From: Rhodospirillaceae bacterium
GTDB lineage: Bacteria; Pseudomonadota; Alphaproteobacteria; GCA-2731375
Direction: 5' to 3'
DNA: 64,000 nucleotides
Assembly (NCBI GenBank): GCA_018701215.1
Contig: JABIWH010000012.1
Location: 1-64,000 of the forward strand
Of this stretch, positions 27,752 to 36,060 are shown piece by piece (the first letter of the stretch is position 1; every line of letters begins with the position of its first letter). Both the position numbers and the translations under genes were made by a program. The notes beneath the pieces were generated by a model that was not told where the DNA came from, did no database searches, and was given only the letters and a program-made list of their open reading frames with translations.

Positions 27752-28633
27752 TTATTTTGCCAGATGTTTCCGCACGTGATCCAGGAATACATCCAACCTA
27801 TCATGATGGGCCCAGTGGCCGGCGCCTTCGATGGCGGCGACGGAGGCGTTCTGGAAACTTTCCAGGCGGCCGTCCTGGGCCGGGTCCGTGGCCCAGCTTT
27901 CCGTACCGCGAACCAGTAACGTCGGGCAGGTAATGCGCGACCATAGATGGCGCACATCGTCCGTGGTCAAGCCATAGGGGCGAAAAATGCGCACATAGTT
28001 GTCGAACTTCCAACTATAGGTGCCGTCCTCGTTCTGGGTGGCGCCATGCACGGTCAAATGCCGGGCCTGTTCCTCGGTCAAATGAGGATTCTCTTCCTGC
28101 ATCCGCCGAAAGGCATCTTCCAGGGAGGCATAGCGCCGGGGCGTGCGGCCCGACAATTTTTTCAATTCCTCGGCCCATTCGTTCAGGCGGGTATCGATGG
28201 TCTTGCCGGCATTCTTGGCCAGATTGGCGGGCGATGAACCCAAACCTTCAATAGCCGTGATGCTTTTGACGCTGTCGGGGTACAGACCGGCATATTGCAA
28301 ACTGATCATGCCGCCCAGGGAATGGCTGAGGATGGTCACCGGGGCCATGTTCTTTTGTTGCACCAGGTGGGCGATATCGTAGACATATTCGGGCATGGTA
28401 TAGCTGCCGCCCATGCTCCATTGGCTATCGCCGTGGCCGCGCAGATCCGGCGCGATGATGTGATATTCATCGCGGAAGGCCTCCGCCACCCAGTCCCAGT
28501 TGCGGCAATGATCCCGGCCGCCATGCACCAACAGCATGGGCGGCGCGCCCTCGTTGCCCCAGTCCACGTAATGCAGACGCAGGCGTTGCGAGAAATAAAC
28601 GTGGCTGGCGGGACCGGAAGTGATTGCTGGCAA
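27752..28633 (-). CDS. Alpha/beta hydrolase
   Basis: A 293-residue alpha/beta-hydrolase-fold protein. The oxyanion HGG appears in LLVHGGRDHCRNWDWV at about residues 34-50, the nucleophile Ser in the elbow SHSLGGMIS at about 103-111, and the catalytic His in GAGHWAHHDRLD near 273. The acid is probably in the TESWATDPAQD region. It lacks a signal peptide and so is cytoplasmic. The substrate is an ester or similar bond; nothing in the context fixes it. It lies about 30 bases downstream of asd and may be co-transcribed with it. Confidence 0.88.
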   Translation of the reverse strand: MPAITSGPASHVYFSQRLRLHYVDWGNEGAPPMLLVHGGRDHCRNWDWVAEAFRDEYHIIAPDLRGHGDSQWSMGGSYTMPEYVYDIAHLVQQKNMAPVTILSHSLGGMISLQYAGLYPDSVKSITAIEGLGSSPANLAKNAGKTIDTRLNEWAEELKKLSGRTPRRYASLEDAFRRMQEENPHLTEEQARHLTVHGATQNEDGTYSWKFDNYVRIFRPYGLTTDDVRHLWSRITCPTLLVRGTESWATDPAQDGRLESFQNASVAAIEGAGHWAHHDRLDVFLDHVRKHLAK

Positions 28634-28663
28634 AGTTTTATCCCCTAATTTTTAGCAGTTAGC

Positions 28664-29686
28664 TCAGGCGGCTTTTTTCAAGTACCGCGAGACCAAGGTC
28701 TCGGCGATCTGCACCGCGTTCAGGGCCGCGCCCTTGCGCAGGTTGTCCGAGACCACCCAAACATTCAGACCATTTTCAACGGTCGGATCAACGCGGATAC
28801 GTGAAATAAACGTCGCGTATTCGCCGACGCATTCCACCGGCGTGATATAGCCGCCCGGCTCACGCTTATCCACGACCATGCAGCCCGGCGCCTCGCGCAG
28901 GATGTCACGCGCCTCGTCATCATCAATCGGGCGCTCGAATTCTATATTCACCGCCTCGGCATGACCGACAAAGGTGGGCACCCGCACGCAGGTCGCGGTC
29001 AGTTTGATGGCCGGGTCCAAGATCTTCTTGGTCTCGGCCGTCATCTTCCATTCTTCCTTGGTATCCCCGTCATCCATGAAGACATCGATCTCCGGGATCA
29101 CGTTGAAGGCGATCTGCTTGGGGAATTCCCGCGGGCTGGGTTGATCGTTGACGTAGATACCCTTGGTCTGAATGAACAGCTCGTCCATGGCCTCCCGCCC
29201 GCCACCGGAGGTGCTTTGATAGGTGGCGACCACCACGCGCTTGATCTTGGCCCGGTCATGCAAAGGCTTCAACGCCACCACCAGCTGCGCGGTGGAGCAA
29301 TTGGGATTGGCGATGATATTGCGCTGGTCATAGCCGGCCAGATCACCTGGATTGACCTCAGGCACCACCAGGGGGACATCGGGGTCCATGCGGAAGGCGG
29401 ACGAATTGTCGATCACCACACAACCGGCCTGAGCCGCCACCGGGCCCCATTTGCGGCTGACGTCGCCGCCGGCCGAAAACAAAGCGATATCCACGGTAGA
29501 GAAATCGAAGGTATCGAGAGCTTTAACTTTCAAGGTCTTCTCGCCATACATCGCATCCCGGCCAGCCGAACGGGTCGAGGCCAAAGGCACGACTTCATCC
29601 GCCGGAAACGTCCGTTCATGCAAAATATTCAACATCTCCCGGCCCACGTTGCCCGTGGCGCCGACGACCGCGATCTTGAAACCCAT
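28664..29686 (-). CDS. asd: Aspartate-semialdehyde dehydrogenase
   Basis: A 340-residue enzyme that reduces aspartyl phosphate to aspartate semialdehyde with NADPH, feeding lysine, threonine, methionine and cell-wall diaminopimelate synthesis. The cofactor motif GATGNVGREML is at residues 9-19, the catalytic Cys130 in NPNCSTAQL, and the substrate-binding RVPTFVGHAEAVNIEFE segment with the catalytic His lies near 240-256. I chose ATG 29686 because AAGGA lies nine bases upstream and the length matches the family; in-frame ATG 29695 and TTG 29710 are alternatives. Confidence 0.95.
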   Translation of the reverse strand: MGFKIAVVGATGNVGREMLNILHERTFPADEVVPLASTRSAGRDAMYGEKTLKVKALDTFDFSTVDIALFSAGGDVSRKWGPVAAQAGCVVIDNSSAFRMDPDVPLVVPEVNPGDLAGYDQRNIIANPNCSTAQLVVALKPLHDRAKIKRVVVATYQSTSGGGREAMDELFIQTKGIYVNDQPSPREFPKQIAFNVIPEIDVFMDDGDTKEEWKMTAETKKILDPAIKLTATCVRVPTFVGHAEAVNIEFERPIDDDEARDILREAPGCMVVDKREPGGYITPVECVGEYATFISRIRVDPTVENGLNVWVVSDNLRKGAALNAVQIAETLVSRYLKKAA

Positions 29687-29778
29687 GGCACTCATTCCTT
29701 GTTTCAACAAGATTCGAAAAGGTGTTCGAAAAGGGGCGCATCAATAGCGCCAAACCGAGCTTATTTTCAAGTGGTTAA

Positions 29779-30690
29779 TCAAGCAACGCTGACACGGTTT
29801 GCCTCCACCCCGACCTCTGCCAATACCCAGTCGCGAAAGGCGCGAACCTTGGGGTGATCCAGGGCGCGGGCGGGATAAACCATATAGTAGGCATATTCCG
29901 CCGGCAGCCCCAGCTCAAAGGGCTTTACCAAGCGGCCGCTGGCCAGGTCGTCGCTGATCAGCGCGCTGCGGGCCAACGCGATGCCCTGGCCGGCCACGGC
30001 GGCATCAATCACCAGCGCCGATAGGTTATAGCCCGGCCCCCGGTCTGGATCGACACCTTCCACACCCGCCGCCAGCAGCCAAATCCGCCATGTCTCGCGC
30101 ATATCGTCATGCAACAGGGTGTGATGGCGCAGGTCGTCCGGATGGCGCAGGGGATGCGGCCCATTTAACAGCTCCGGGCTGCAAACCGGAAATACATCCT
30201 CGGTCATAAGCGCAACGACTTCCACGCCGGGCCAATGGCCGTCGCCGTAGCGGATCGCCAGATCGACATCATCACGGGCGAAATCGACGATTTCATCGCC
30301 GGCTGAAACCCGTACATCGATGTCGGGCTGCAGGGCGCGAAAACGCCCCAGGCGCGGCACCAGCCAGGCGGACGCGAATGAGGCCAGGGTGGAGACGGTC
30401 AAAACACCGCTGTCCTGGCGCTTGGTCAGGCGGTCCGTGGCGGCGGCCAGCAGATCCAGGCATTCGCGCACCGCAACCAAATAGTTCTGGCCATTCTCGG
30501 TCAGGACAATCGCCCGGCCACGGCGGCGAAACAGCACCAGGCCCAGCCATTGCTCCAACGCCTTGACCTGATGGCTGATCGCCGCCTGGGTTACGTGCAA
30601 TTCCTTGCCCGCGCGGGTGAAGCTCAACTGCCGCGCCGCCGCCTCGAAGGCACGCAGGGCATTTAGGGGCGGAAGCTTTCGATCAGCCAT
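29779..30690 (-). CDS. LysR-family transcriptional regulator (GcvA-like)
   Basis: A 303-residue LTTR. The N-terminal winged helix-turn-helix reads LNALRAFEAAARQLSFTRAGKELHVTQAAISHQVKALE at about residues 8-45, very close to GcvA-type regulators. The C-terminal effector-binding domain has the typical two-lobe length. A 17-base dyad lies 17 bases upstream of its start, in the divergent gap with the DUF1127 gene, and may be its own operator. The ligand and targets are unknown; GcvA itself controls glycine cleavage, but no gcv genes are present here. Confidence 0.93.
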   Translation of the reverse strand: MADRKLPPLNALRAFEAAARQLSFTRAGKELHVTQAAISHQVKALEQWLGLVLFRRRGRAIVLTENGQNYLVAVRECLDLLAAATDRLTKRQDSGVLTVSTLASFASAWLVPRLGRFRALQPDIDVRVSAGDEIVDFARDDVDLAIRYGDGHWPGVEVVALMTEDVFPVCSPELLNGPHPLRHPDDLRHHTLLHDDMRETWRIWLLAAGVEGVDPDRGPGYNLSALVIDAAVAGQGIALARSALISDDLASGRLVKPFELGLPAEYAYYMVYPARALDHPKVRAFRDWVLAEVGVEANRVSVA

Positions 30691-30706
30691 TAATATCTCA
30701 TTAATT

Positions 30707-30723
30707 CATTAGATTATCTAATG
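30707..30723. promoter_or_regulatory. Perfect dyad operator candidate in the LysR/DUF1127 gap
   Basis: CATTAGAT-T-ATCTAATG is a perfect inverted repeat with a one-base centre, in a very AT-rich region just upstream of the LysR start. LTTR sites are dyads of the T-N11-A type, so this is a good candidate for autoregulation. Other dimeric regulators could also bind it. Confidence 0.5.
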
Positions 30724-30744
30724 ATATATATGAAAAACACTCGT

Positions 30745-30773
30745 TTGTCATCTTCGTGATTTACGGCTATATC
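30745..30773 (+). promoter_or_regulatory. Sigma-70-type promoter for the DUF1127 gene
   Basis: TTGTCA (30745-30750) and TATATC (30768-30773) are separated by 17 bases, close to the TTGACA/TATAAT consensus. The start codon of the DUF1127 gene follows 43 bases downstream. The dyad site lies just upstream of the -35 element, a position suitable for activation. Confidence 0.5.
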
Positions 30774-30816
30774 CTGCTGTACAAGATAACCAATACGCCA
30801 CGAAAGGAGCATTGCC

Positions 30817-31020
30817 ATGATACGGGCCTTACCGATTACGATTAGAGAAATTGACCTTGGAGTTATGCTGATGAATGTCGCCAGAACGTTCTATCAATGG
30901 CAGGTTCGGGCCGAGCAGCGCCAGCGCCTGGGGGAGCTGGGTCAACATGCCCTCAACGACATGGGGATTTCACGCAGCCAGGCCAAGGCGGAAGCCCGCA
31001 AGCCTTTCTTCTGGAATTAA
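30817..31020 (+). CDS. DUF1127 small protein
   Basis: A 67-residue protein. The second half, RQRLGELGQHALNDMGISRSQAKAEARKPFFW, is the typical DUF1127 motif (R-x-L-x-x-L-x-x-h-x-L-x-D-h-G-h). The ATG follows AAAGGAG at good spacing. DUF1127 proteins are common small, Arg-rich alphaproteobacterial proteins; some bind RNA or affect stress and phosphate responses, but this one has no assigned role. It is transcribed divergently from the LysR gene and is followed by a hairpin, so it is probably monocistronic. Confidence 0.85.
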   Translation: MIRALPITIREIDLGVMLMNVARTFYQWQVRAEQRQRLGELGQHALNDMGISRSQAKAEARKPFFWN

Positions 31021-31036
31021 CCGCAGAACAACCAGT

Positions 31037-31066
31037 ACGGCGATTCAACATTAGTTGGATCGCCGT
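31037..31066 (+). terminator. Hairpin after the DUF1127 gene, possible terminator
   Basis: ACGGCGAT and ATCGCCGT form a perfect eight-base-pair stem around a 14-base loop, starting 17 bases after the DUF1127 stop. Only a short TT follows, so termination may be weak. Confidence 0.4.
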
Positions 31067-31138
31067 TCGGATTCAGGCTGCACGCGGGCCAGTGAAGGGC
31101 TATTCTCTCTGCACATGATTCTGCGGGAGGAGACGGCA

Positions 31139-31981
31139 ATGTTTTCGAGGCACAGATGGCTTGATACGGGACTCGGCACGGGCTTGATCATTTTGCTGGC
31201 GGCGGCCTCGGCGAATGCCGGCAGCAAGGGCGGCATGTACGACATGAGTTCGATGATCAACGAAGCCCATCCCTTCGCCGTCCCCAGCTATAACCGCGCG
31301 CCAGGCACCATGGCGCCTGCACCAGCCATGCGTCCCATCGCTCCGCCCTCGCCCACTTTGCGCTACACCCCACCACCACCACCCGTGGCACAAGCCAGTG
31401 CCAGCGGTTCGGCACCCTACCGGCCCTTTGGCGACATCGTGGCCGGCGACTGGTTCAGCCGCTTCTATATCGCCGCCGGCGGCGGCTTGCATTTGCAAAG
31501 CGATCTGGACGGCAGCACCGCCGGCGCCTCGTACAGTATTGAATTTGATCCGGGCTTCACCATGCATGGCGCCCTGGGCACCTATCTGGGCCGGGACTTC
31601 CGCATAGAAGGGGAACTTGCCTATCGCATGGCCGAATATGACCAGGGCACGGCCGGCGGCGCGACAAGCATGCCAACCGGCGATCTGAAAATGGCCACGG
31701 GCATGGCCAATGTCTACTACGACGTGCACCTGGGCTCGTCCTTCGTGCCGTACGTTGGCGGCGGCCTTGGCATCGCGCAAATAGAAAGCACCGCCGCGAC
31801 CATTGGCGGCGTCACGGCCGCAGCCAAGGATGCCACGGAATTCGCTTATCAAGCCATCATTGGTGTCACTTATGAATACGACCGCAGCTGGAGTTTGGGC
31901 CTGGACGCCCGCTATATCGGCACCGCCGACGAAGATGTCTCCGCCACCGCCATTACGTTGAACGTGCGCTACAGTCTGTAA
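31139..31981 (+). CDS. Outer-membrane beta-barrel protein
   Basis: A 280-residue exported protein. ATG 31139 follows GGGAGGAG and gives a clear signal peptide (hydrophobic GLGTGLIILLAAA, cleavage near SANA-GSKG at about residue 26). An Ala/Pro-rich linker (about 50-95) precedes a barrel-like domain with alternating strands: YIAAGGGLHLQSDLDGS, FRIEGELAYRMAEY, FVPYVGGGLGIAQIES and a terminal LNVRYSL strand. It resembles the eight-stranded OmpA/Omp25-like barrel family. Its role (porin, adhesin or structural protein) is not shown. Confidence 0.8.
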   Translation: MFSRHRWLDTGLGTGLIILLAAASANAGSKGGMYDMSSMINEAHPFAVPSYNRAPGTMAPAPAMRPIAPPSPTLRYTPPPPPVAQASASGSAPYRPFGDIVAGDWFSRFYIAAGGGLHLQSDLDGSTAGASYSIEFDPGFTMHGALGTYLGRDFRIEGELAYRMAEYDQGTAGGATSMPTGDLKMATGMANVYYDVHLGSSFVPYVGGGLGIAQIESTAATIGGVTAAAKDATEFAYQAIIGVTYEYDRSWSLGLDARYIGTADEDVSATAITLNVRYSL

Positions 31982-31987
31982 GGAGGC

Positions 31988-32818
31988 TCAAGCGCCATCG
32001 GCGAAGCGGGCATCGCGCCAGGCGATGGCGGCGTTGACACCTTGCTCCTTGCGAATGCGGGCGAACTCTTGCTTTTCCCATGACGGCGTGGAGTTGATCT
32101 CCACATCGAGATCCAGGCCGCTCAACAGCGCCTGGCGCATACCCATGATTTCATAACTGCGGTTGATCGCCTGCTTGGAAAGCCGCACCGAGACCGAAGC
32201 CGAACGCGCAATCTTGATCGCCATGGCGCGGGCCTGCGCCTGCAAATCGTCTTCTGCCACCAAGCGGTTGACCAGCCCCATACGCAGGGCATCGGACGCA
32301 GATAGACGGTCCTCGCCGGTCAGCATCAGTTCCTTGGCCTGTTTCGGGCCGGTTATCCAGGGCAACAGCATGGCCACGGCGCCGGTGCCGAAGCGCACCT
32401 CCGGTTCACCAAATATCGCGCTTTCCGTGGCAATGGTAATGTCACAGGCCAACGAGGCCTCGAAGGCGCCGGCCAGGCAATAACCGTGTACGGCGGCAAT
32501 GGTCGGCTTGGGACAGTCCCAGAACTTGATGATAAAATCGAATTGCAGCCCCATCTGGGCCCGCACCTTGTCGATGCTGTCCAGTTTCCGCTCGCCCGAT
32601 GCCATCAGGTCAAAGCCGGCCGAAAACGTACGCCCCGCGCCACTGACAATGACCACGTGAACATCATCATCCTGGGCGAAATCATCCATTGCGGCGATGC
32701 TGGCCTGCATCAACTCGTTGTTGAAAGCGTTCAGCTTGTTGGGACGGTTGAAGGTCAGGAAGCCAATGCCGTCTTCCCGCCGCGTTAAAATAAGATCCTG
32801 CTCGGACACAATCTTCAC
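31988..32818 (-). CDS. Enoyl-CoA hydratase/isomerase family protein
   Basis: A 276-residue crotonase-fold protein. GRTFSAGFDLMASGERK at about residues 62-78 is the CoA/oxyanion-hole segment, and HGYCLAGAFEASLACDITIATESA at about 110-133 is the second. The N-terminal GIGFLTFNRPNKLNAFNNEL is canonical. It would act on a CoA thioester in beta-oxidation or a related pathway; hydratase versus isomerase cannot be separated without aligning the catalytic Glu. It lies 21 bases downstream of znuA on the same strand, which is probably fortuitous. Confidence 0.9.
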   Translation of the reverse strand: MKIVSEQDLILTRREDGIGFLTFNRPNKLNAFNNELMQASIAAMDDFAQDDDVHVVIVSGAGRTFSAGFDLMASGERKLDSIDKVRAQMGLQFDFIIKFWDCPKPTIAAVHGYCLAGAFEASLACDITIATESAIFGEPEVRFGTGAVAMLLPWITGPKQAKELMLTGEDRLSASDALRMGLVNRLVAEDDLQAQARAMAIKIARSASVSVRLSKQAINRSYEIMGMRQALLSGLDLDVEINSTPSWEKQEFARIRKEQGVNAAIAWRDARFADGA

Positions 32819-32839
32819 TCCTCAAGGGCCGATATTGTT

Positions 32840-33745
32840 TTAGGGGCCAATACTGTAACTCAGGCAATTCTCGATGCTGCCTGCCAGCTGCCGCAGCAAT
32901 TGGCCATAAGCATCCGGGCCGGGCGGGATGGCGACGCCCACGGCATCCAGATTGGCGACACGGACAGCCAATCCATCGGCCAGGGTGTCCACTAGTTTGG
33001 CCGGAAACCGCGCCTCGCGAAACAGGCAGCGTATCTTGCCTTTTGCAAGGCGCTTGCGAATGGCCGCGATGCGCCGGGCACCTGGTTTACGGTCCGGCGC
33101 GATGGCGATGGCCCCCTGGACATTGGTGCCGAAACGGGCTTCGAAATACTGATAGGCATCATGCAGCACCAGATAGGGCAAGGGCCGGACAGGTGCGAGA
33201 AGCCGGTGAATTTCCAACTCCAAGGCCCGCAGTTCGGCGATGATCCGATCGCCATTGCGGCGATATTCCGCGCCATGACCGGGATCGAGATCACTCAGAG
33301 CGGCAACGGCGGCGCGCACCATTGCCTGAGCATTGCGCGGGTCGAGCCAAATGTGGGGATCATGGCTTTGTTCCCCATGATCCTGGTGCCCGGACCAGAT
33401 GCCGCCCTCGCGCGCCGGCAGCAAGCGCAGGCCCGGTGCATTCGACAAGGCGACGGTCTTGGCGCCGCCCGCCAGAGTGGCCAGGGGTTTTTGCAAATAG
33501 CCCTCCAAGGCCGGGCCGATCCAAAACACCACGCCGGCACCGGCCAGGGCGCGCGCCTCGGACGGGCGCAGGGCGTGGCTATGGGGATCGGCGCCGCTGG
33601 ACAGCAGCAAATGCGGTTCGCCAAGACCCGCCATCACGCCAGCGATAAGACTATGCGCCGGTTTCAGGGTAACCACGACCCTGGGCCCGCCCGCGACTGC
33701 GGGGGCGGTCACCAGCAGCAAAAATATCAGGAGCAAAATCCGCAT
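32840..33745 (-). CDS. znuA: Zinc ABC transporter substrate-binding protein
   Basis: A 301-residue periplasmic metal-binding protein. ATG 33745 gives a signal peptide (MRILLLIFLLLVTAPAVAGG). The His-rich stretch GHQDHGEQSHDPHIWLDPRNA near residues 118-138 includes a ZnuA-like charged loop and the HIWLDP motif with a metal-ligand His; a further His is in VLHDAYQYFEARF. The frame is open upstream to 33913 but that part overlaps the sulfotransferase-like gene and is not protein-like. No znuB/znuC transporter genes lie beside it, so it must work with components encoded elsewhere. Confidence 0.88.
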   Translation of the reverse strand: MRILLLIFLLLVTAPAVAGGPRVVVTLKPAHSLIAGVMAGLGEPHLLLSSGADPHSHALRPSEARALAGAGVVFWIGPALEGYLQKPLATLAGGAKTVALSNAPGLRLLPAREGGIWSGHQDHGEQSHDPHIWLDPRNAQAMVRAAVAALSDLDPGHGAEYRRNGDRIIAELRALELEIHRLLAPVRPLPYLVLHDAYQYFEARFGTNVQGAIAIAPDRKPGARRIAAIRKRLAKGKIRCLFREARFPAKLVDTLADGLAVRVANLDAVGVAIPPGPDAYGQLLRQLAGSIENCLSYSIGP

Positions 33746-33756
33746 ATCGACCAAGT

Positions 33757-34497
33757 CTAGTCCGGGACCAGGCGGTGGGGACGCAAAGCCTGATAGTACG
33801 GCTGCGCGGCGGCCAAGAGGTCTTGCAAATGCGCCGGAACCGGCCGGGTGGCTTCGCCTGGCGCCATGAAGCCGGTTGATTTTTCCACCGCGCCATACCA
33901 ATGCGCCGCCCACAGCCCATCGCTGTCGCGCCGCCCCGCCGGCCAGGATAGCATGGCAGGATCAAAGGCAATGCCGGCACGCCGGCACAAGGCCCGCAAC
34001 ATAGCCTCGGGATTGGCCAGGACATCATCGGATTCCAACACCAGTGGAACCTCGCCGGTACGTTGATGGGCCCATTCAAACAGCCGTTGTTGCTGTGGCA
34101 GGCCCAGGTCTTCCAATGTTACCTCGGCCCGCTTTTCGATATACGAGGCCAGAACCCGCGCCGGATCGCGGATCAGAAATGCGTTCGTTAGGCCATCCAG
34201 CCAGTCCATGGCCATATGGGGCAACAGATGGTGGGTCATGTGTTTTTGGTAAAACACCGCCGCGCCATCGGGCACCGGCCCAATGGCTTTGTCGGCGACC
34301 TTTTGCCAATCGTTCTCGTAAGCCGCGATAATCTCCGCCGCCAGTGCGTGGTCCAGGCCCGTTGCCGCCAGGTAGTGGGCATAGAACGGCTCGTCCCAAA
34401 CCACCGCATCGGCCCGGTTTTCAAAGGCCCGCATCATGGCGGTGGAAATATTGCGTGGGCCCGACCACATGGCGATGCGCACCGCCCCTTGCGTCAT
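33757..34497 (-). CDS. Sulfotransferase-like P-loop protein
   Basis: A 246-residue protein. The 5'-phosphosulfate-binding-like loop is WSGPRNIST at residues 11-19, followed by WDEPFYAHYL and FLIRDPARVLASYI, which matches the 3'-phosphate-binding region of sulfotransferases. ATG 34497 overlaps the TGA of the aminotransferase gene (ATGA), which indicates translational coupling. The upstream in-frame start at 34518 is less likely. Some eukaryotic proteins fuse this domain to a class IV aminotransferase, so a shared pathway is probable. The sulfate acceptor, or whether it transfers sulfate at all, is unknown. Confidence 0.78.
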   Translation of the reverse strand: MTQGAVRIAMWSGPRNISTAMMRAFENRADAVVWDEPFYAHYLAATGLDHALAAEIIAAYENDWQKVADKAIGPVPDGAAVFYQKHMTHHLLPHMAMDWLDGLTNAFLIRDPARVLASYIEKRAEVTLEDLGLPQQQRLFEWAHQRTGEVPLVLESDDVLANPEAMLRALCRRAGIAFDPAMLSWPAGRRDSDGLWAAHWYGAVEKSTGFMAPGEATRPVPAHLQDLLAAAQPYYQALRPHRLVPD

Positions 34498-35396
34498 GCG
34501 CCCGCTTCCCTCTCGCACAGATCCCGGTACAGAGCCTGCAGCCGGGCCGTAACCGGGCCGGTATCGCTACCGATCACCCGGCCGTCGATCTCGTGCACCG
34601 GGATCAGACCCGCAAAGGTACCGGTGACAAAGGCCTCGTCCGCGTTATAGACATCTTTCAGGCTGAAGTCCTTTTCCAGAGCGGGAATGGCATTGCCCCG
34701 CGCCAGCTGCAGAATATTGGCGCGGGTGATGCCGGCCAGGCAATAGCGCCCCGATGATGTCCAGACCTCGCCCTTGCGGACAATAAAAAAATGCGTCGAA
34801 TTGCAGGTCGCGACAAAACCATGCGGATCCAGCATCAGGGCCTCGTCCGCGCCCATCTTGTCGGCCTGGATGCAGGCAGTGATGCAATTCAGTTTGCTGT
34901 GGGTGTTCAGGGCCGGGTCCTGTACGTCCGGGGCGCCCCGGCGCACGTGCACCGTGGCCAGCTTCAACCCAGGGCCTTCTACCGCCACCTTATATTCCGG
35001 GATAATTACCACGGTCGGCGGTGTGATGGTGACCTTTGGGTGCTGATAGGGTGTGGACTTGATGCCGCGGGTCACCATCAGGCGGATATGGACATCCGTA
35101 TCCATGGAATTGCCGGCCAGCACCTCGTCGATCCGGGTCACCATCTGCTCCGGGCTCAGGCCAATATCCATATCGATGGCCTTGGCGCCCTCATACAGGC
35201 GTTCCATGTGGGCCTCGAGAAACAGCAGGCGGCCCTTGTGCAGGCGAATGCCTTCCCACACCCCATCGCCCAGCATAAAGCCGGAATCGAAGACCGAGAC
35301 CTTGGCATCGTCACGGGAAAATAATTCCCCATTGATGGAAATCAGGATTGATGCATTGCGCTGATCGTCCAGATAATCGTGGCTGCCGCCTGCCAT
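34494..35396 (-). CDS. Class IV aminotransferase (branched-chain/D-amino acid type)
   Basis: A 300-residue PLP enzyme. The N-terminal FDSGFMLGDGVWEGIRLHKGRLLFLEAHMERL is canonical for the fold, PLP-binding Lys168 is in THSKLNCI, and the phosphate-binding GITRANILQLA lies near residues 225-235. It would transfer an amino group between a branched-chain or D-amino acid and a 2-oxo acid. It is the first gene of a coupled pair with the sulfotransferase-like protein and lies nine bases downstream of the flavin-reductase-like gene, so three genes may share one transcript. Confidence 0.9.
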   Translation of the reverse strand: MAGGSHDYLDDQRNASILISINGELFSRDDAKVSVFDSGFMLGDGVWEGIRLHKGRLLFLEAHMERLYEGAKAIDMDIGLSPEQMVTRIDEVLAGNSMDTDVHIRLMVTRGIKSTPYQHPKVTITPPTVVIIPEYKVAVEGPGLKLATVHVRRGAPDVQDPALNTHSKLNCITACIQADKMGADEALMLDPHGFVATCNSTHFFIVRKGEVWTSSGRYCLAGITRANILQLARGNAIPALEKDFSLKDVYNADEAFVTGTFAGLIPVHEIDGRVIGSDTGPVTARLQALYRDLCEREAGA

Positions 35397-35404
35397 GTCT
35401 TAGC

Positions 35405-36034
35405 CTAGTCCGGCCGGGGTACGGCGAATATGCTGTCCGGCGTGATCGCCGCATAGTCCAGATAGCCCAGACGGGCCAGGGGCTGAACCTTAGCGGAATC
35501 GATCTTGCCGTCGACAATCACATCATCATCGATATGAATACCCACGACCTGCCCGATCACCGTGGTATTGGGCACGCCGGTCCGGGTCTCAGGCAGATCG
35601 ATGATATGCAGTACCTTGCATTCCAGGGCGATGGGTGAATTTGCCACCCGCGGCGGCTTGACCTGTTCACAAGGTGCGGCCTGCAACCCGGCTTCCGCCA
35701 TTTCATCGTAACTGGCGGGTGCATGGATCGAGGTGGCGTTCATGGGCTCCAACAGCTCCATGGTCACCATGTTGAAGACGAACTCGCCGGTATCACGCAC
35801 ATTGGTCAGGGAATCTTTGGGCTCGGTGGTACCGGTCTTATAGCCGTTCGGACAATACATAACGCAGGGCGGATCGCCGCACAGCGCATTGAAAAAGCTG
35901 TAGGGTGCGAGATTGATAACGCCATTCGTATCGACGGTGGAGATCCAGCCAATGGGCCGGGGTACCACCAGGGCGTTATAGACCGTGTGCTTGAACGGGG
36001 GCGGCTTCATGCCGTCCTTGGGGTCGAAATACAT
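35405..36034 (-). CDS. Flavin reductase-like (FMN-binding split barrel) protein
   Basis: A 209-residue flavin-binding protein of the DIM6/NTAB type. YNALVVPRPIGWISTVDTNGVINLAPYSFFNAL at about residues 19-51 is the conserved FMN-contact region, and FVFNMVTMELLEPMNATSI follows near 90-108. It could reduce flavin for a partner monooxygenase or act on a small substrate. The nearest candidate partners are the aminotransferase and the SDR on either side; no partner monooxygenase is adjacent. Confidence 0.85.
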   Translation of the reverse strand: MYFDPKDGMKPPPFKHTVYNALVVPRPIGWISTVDTNGVINLAPYSFFNALCGDPPCVMYCPNGYKTGTTEPKDSLTNVRDTGEFVFNMVTMELLEPMNATSIHAPASYDEMAEAGLQAAPCEQVKPPRVANSPIALECKVLHIIDLPETRTGVPNTTVIGQVVGIHIDDDVIVDGKIDSAKVQPLARLGYLDYAAITPDSIFAVPRPD

Positions 36035-36060
36035 ACTGCAAAGTTCCTCTGTTATTAGGT

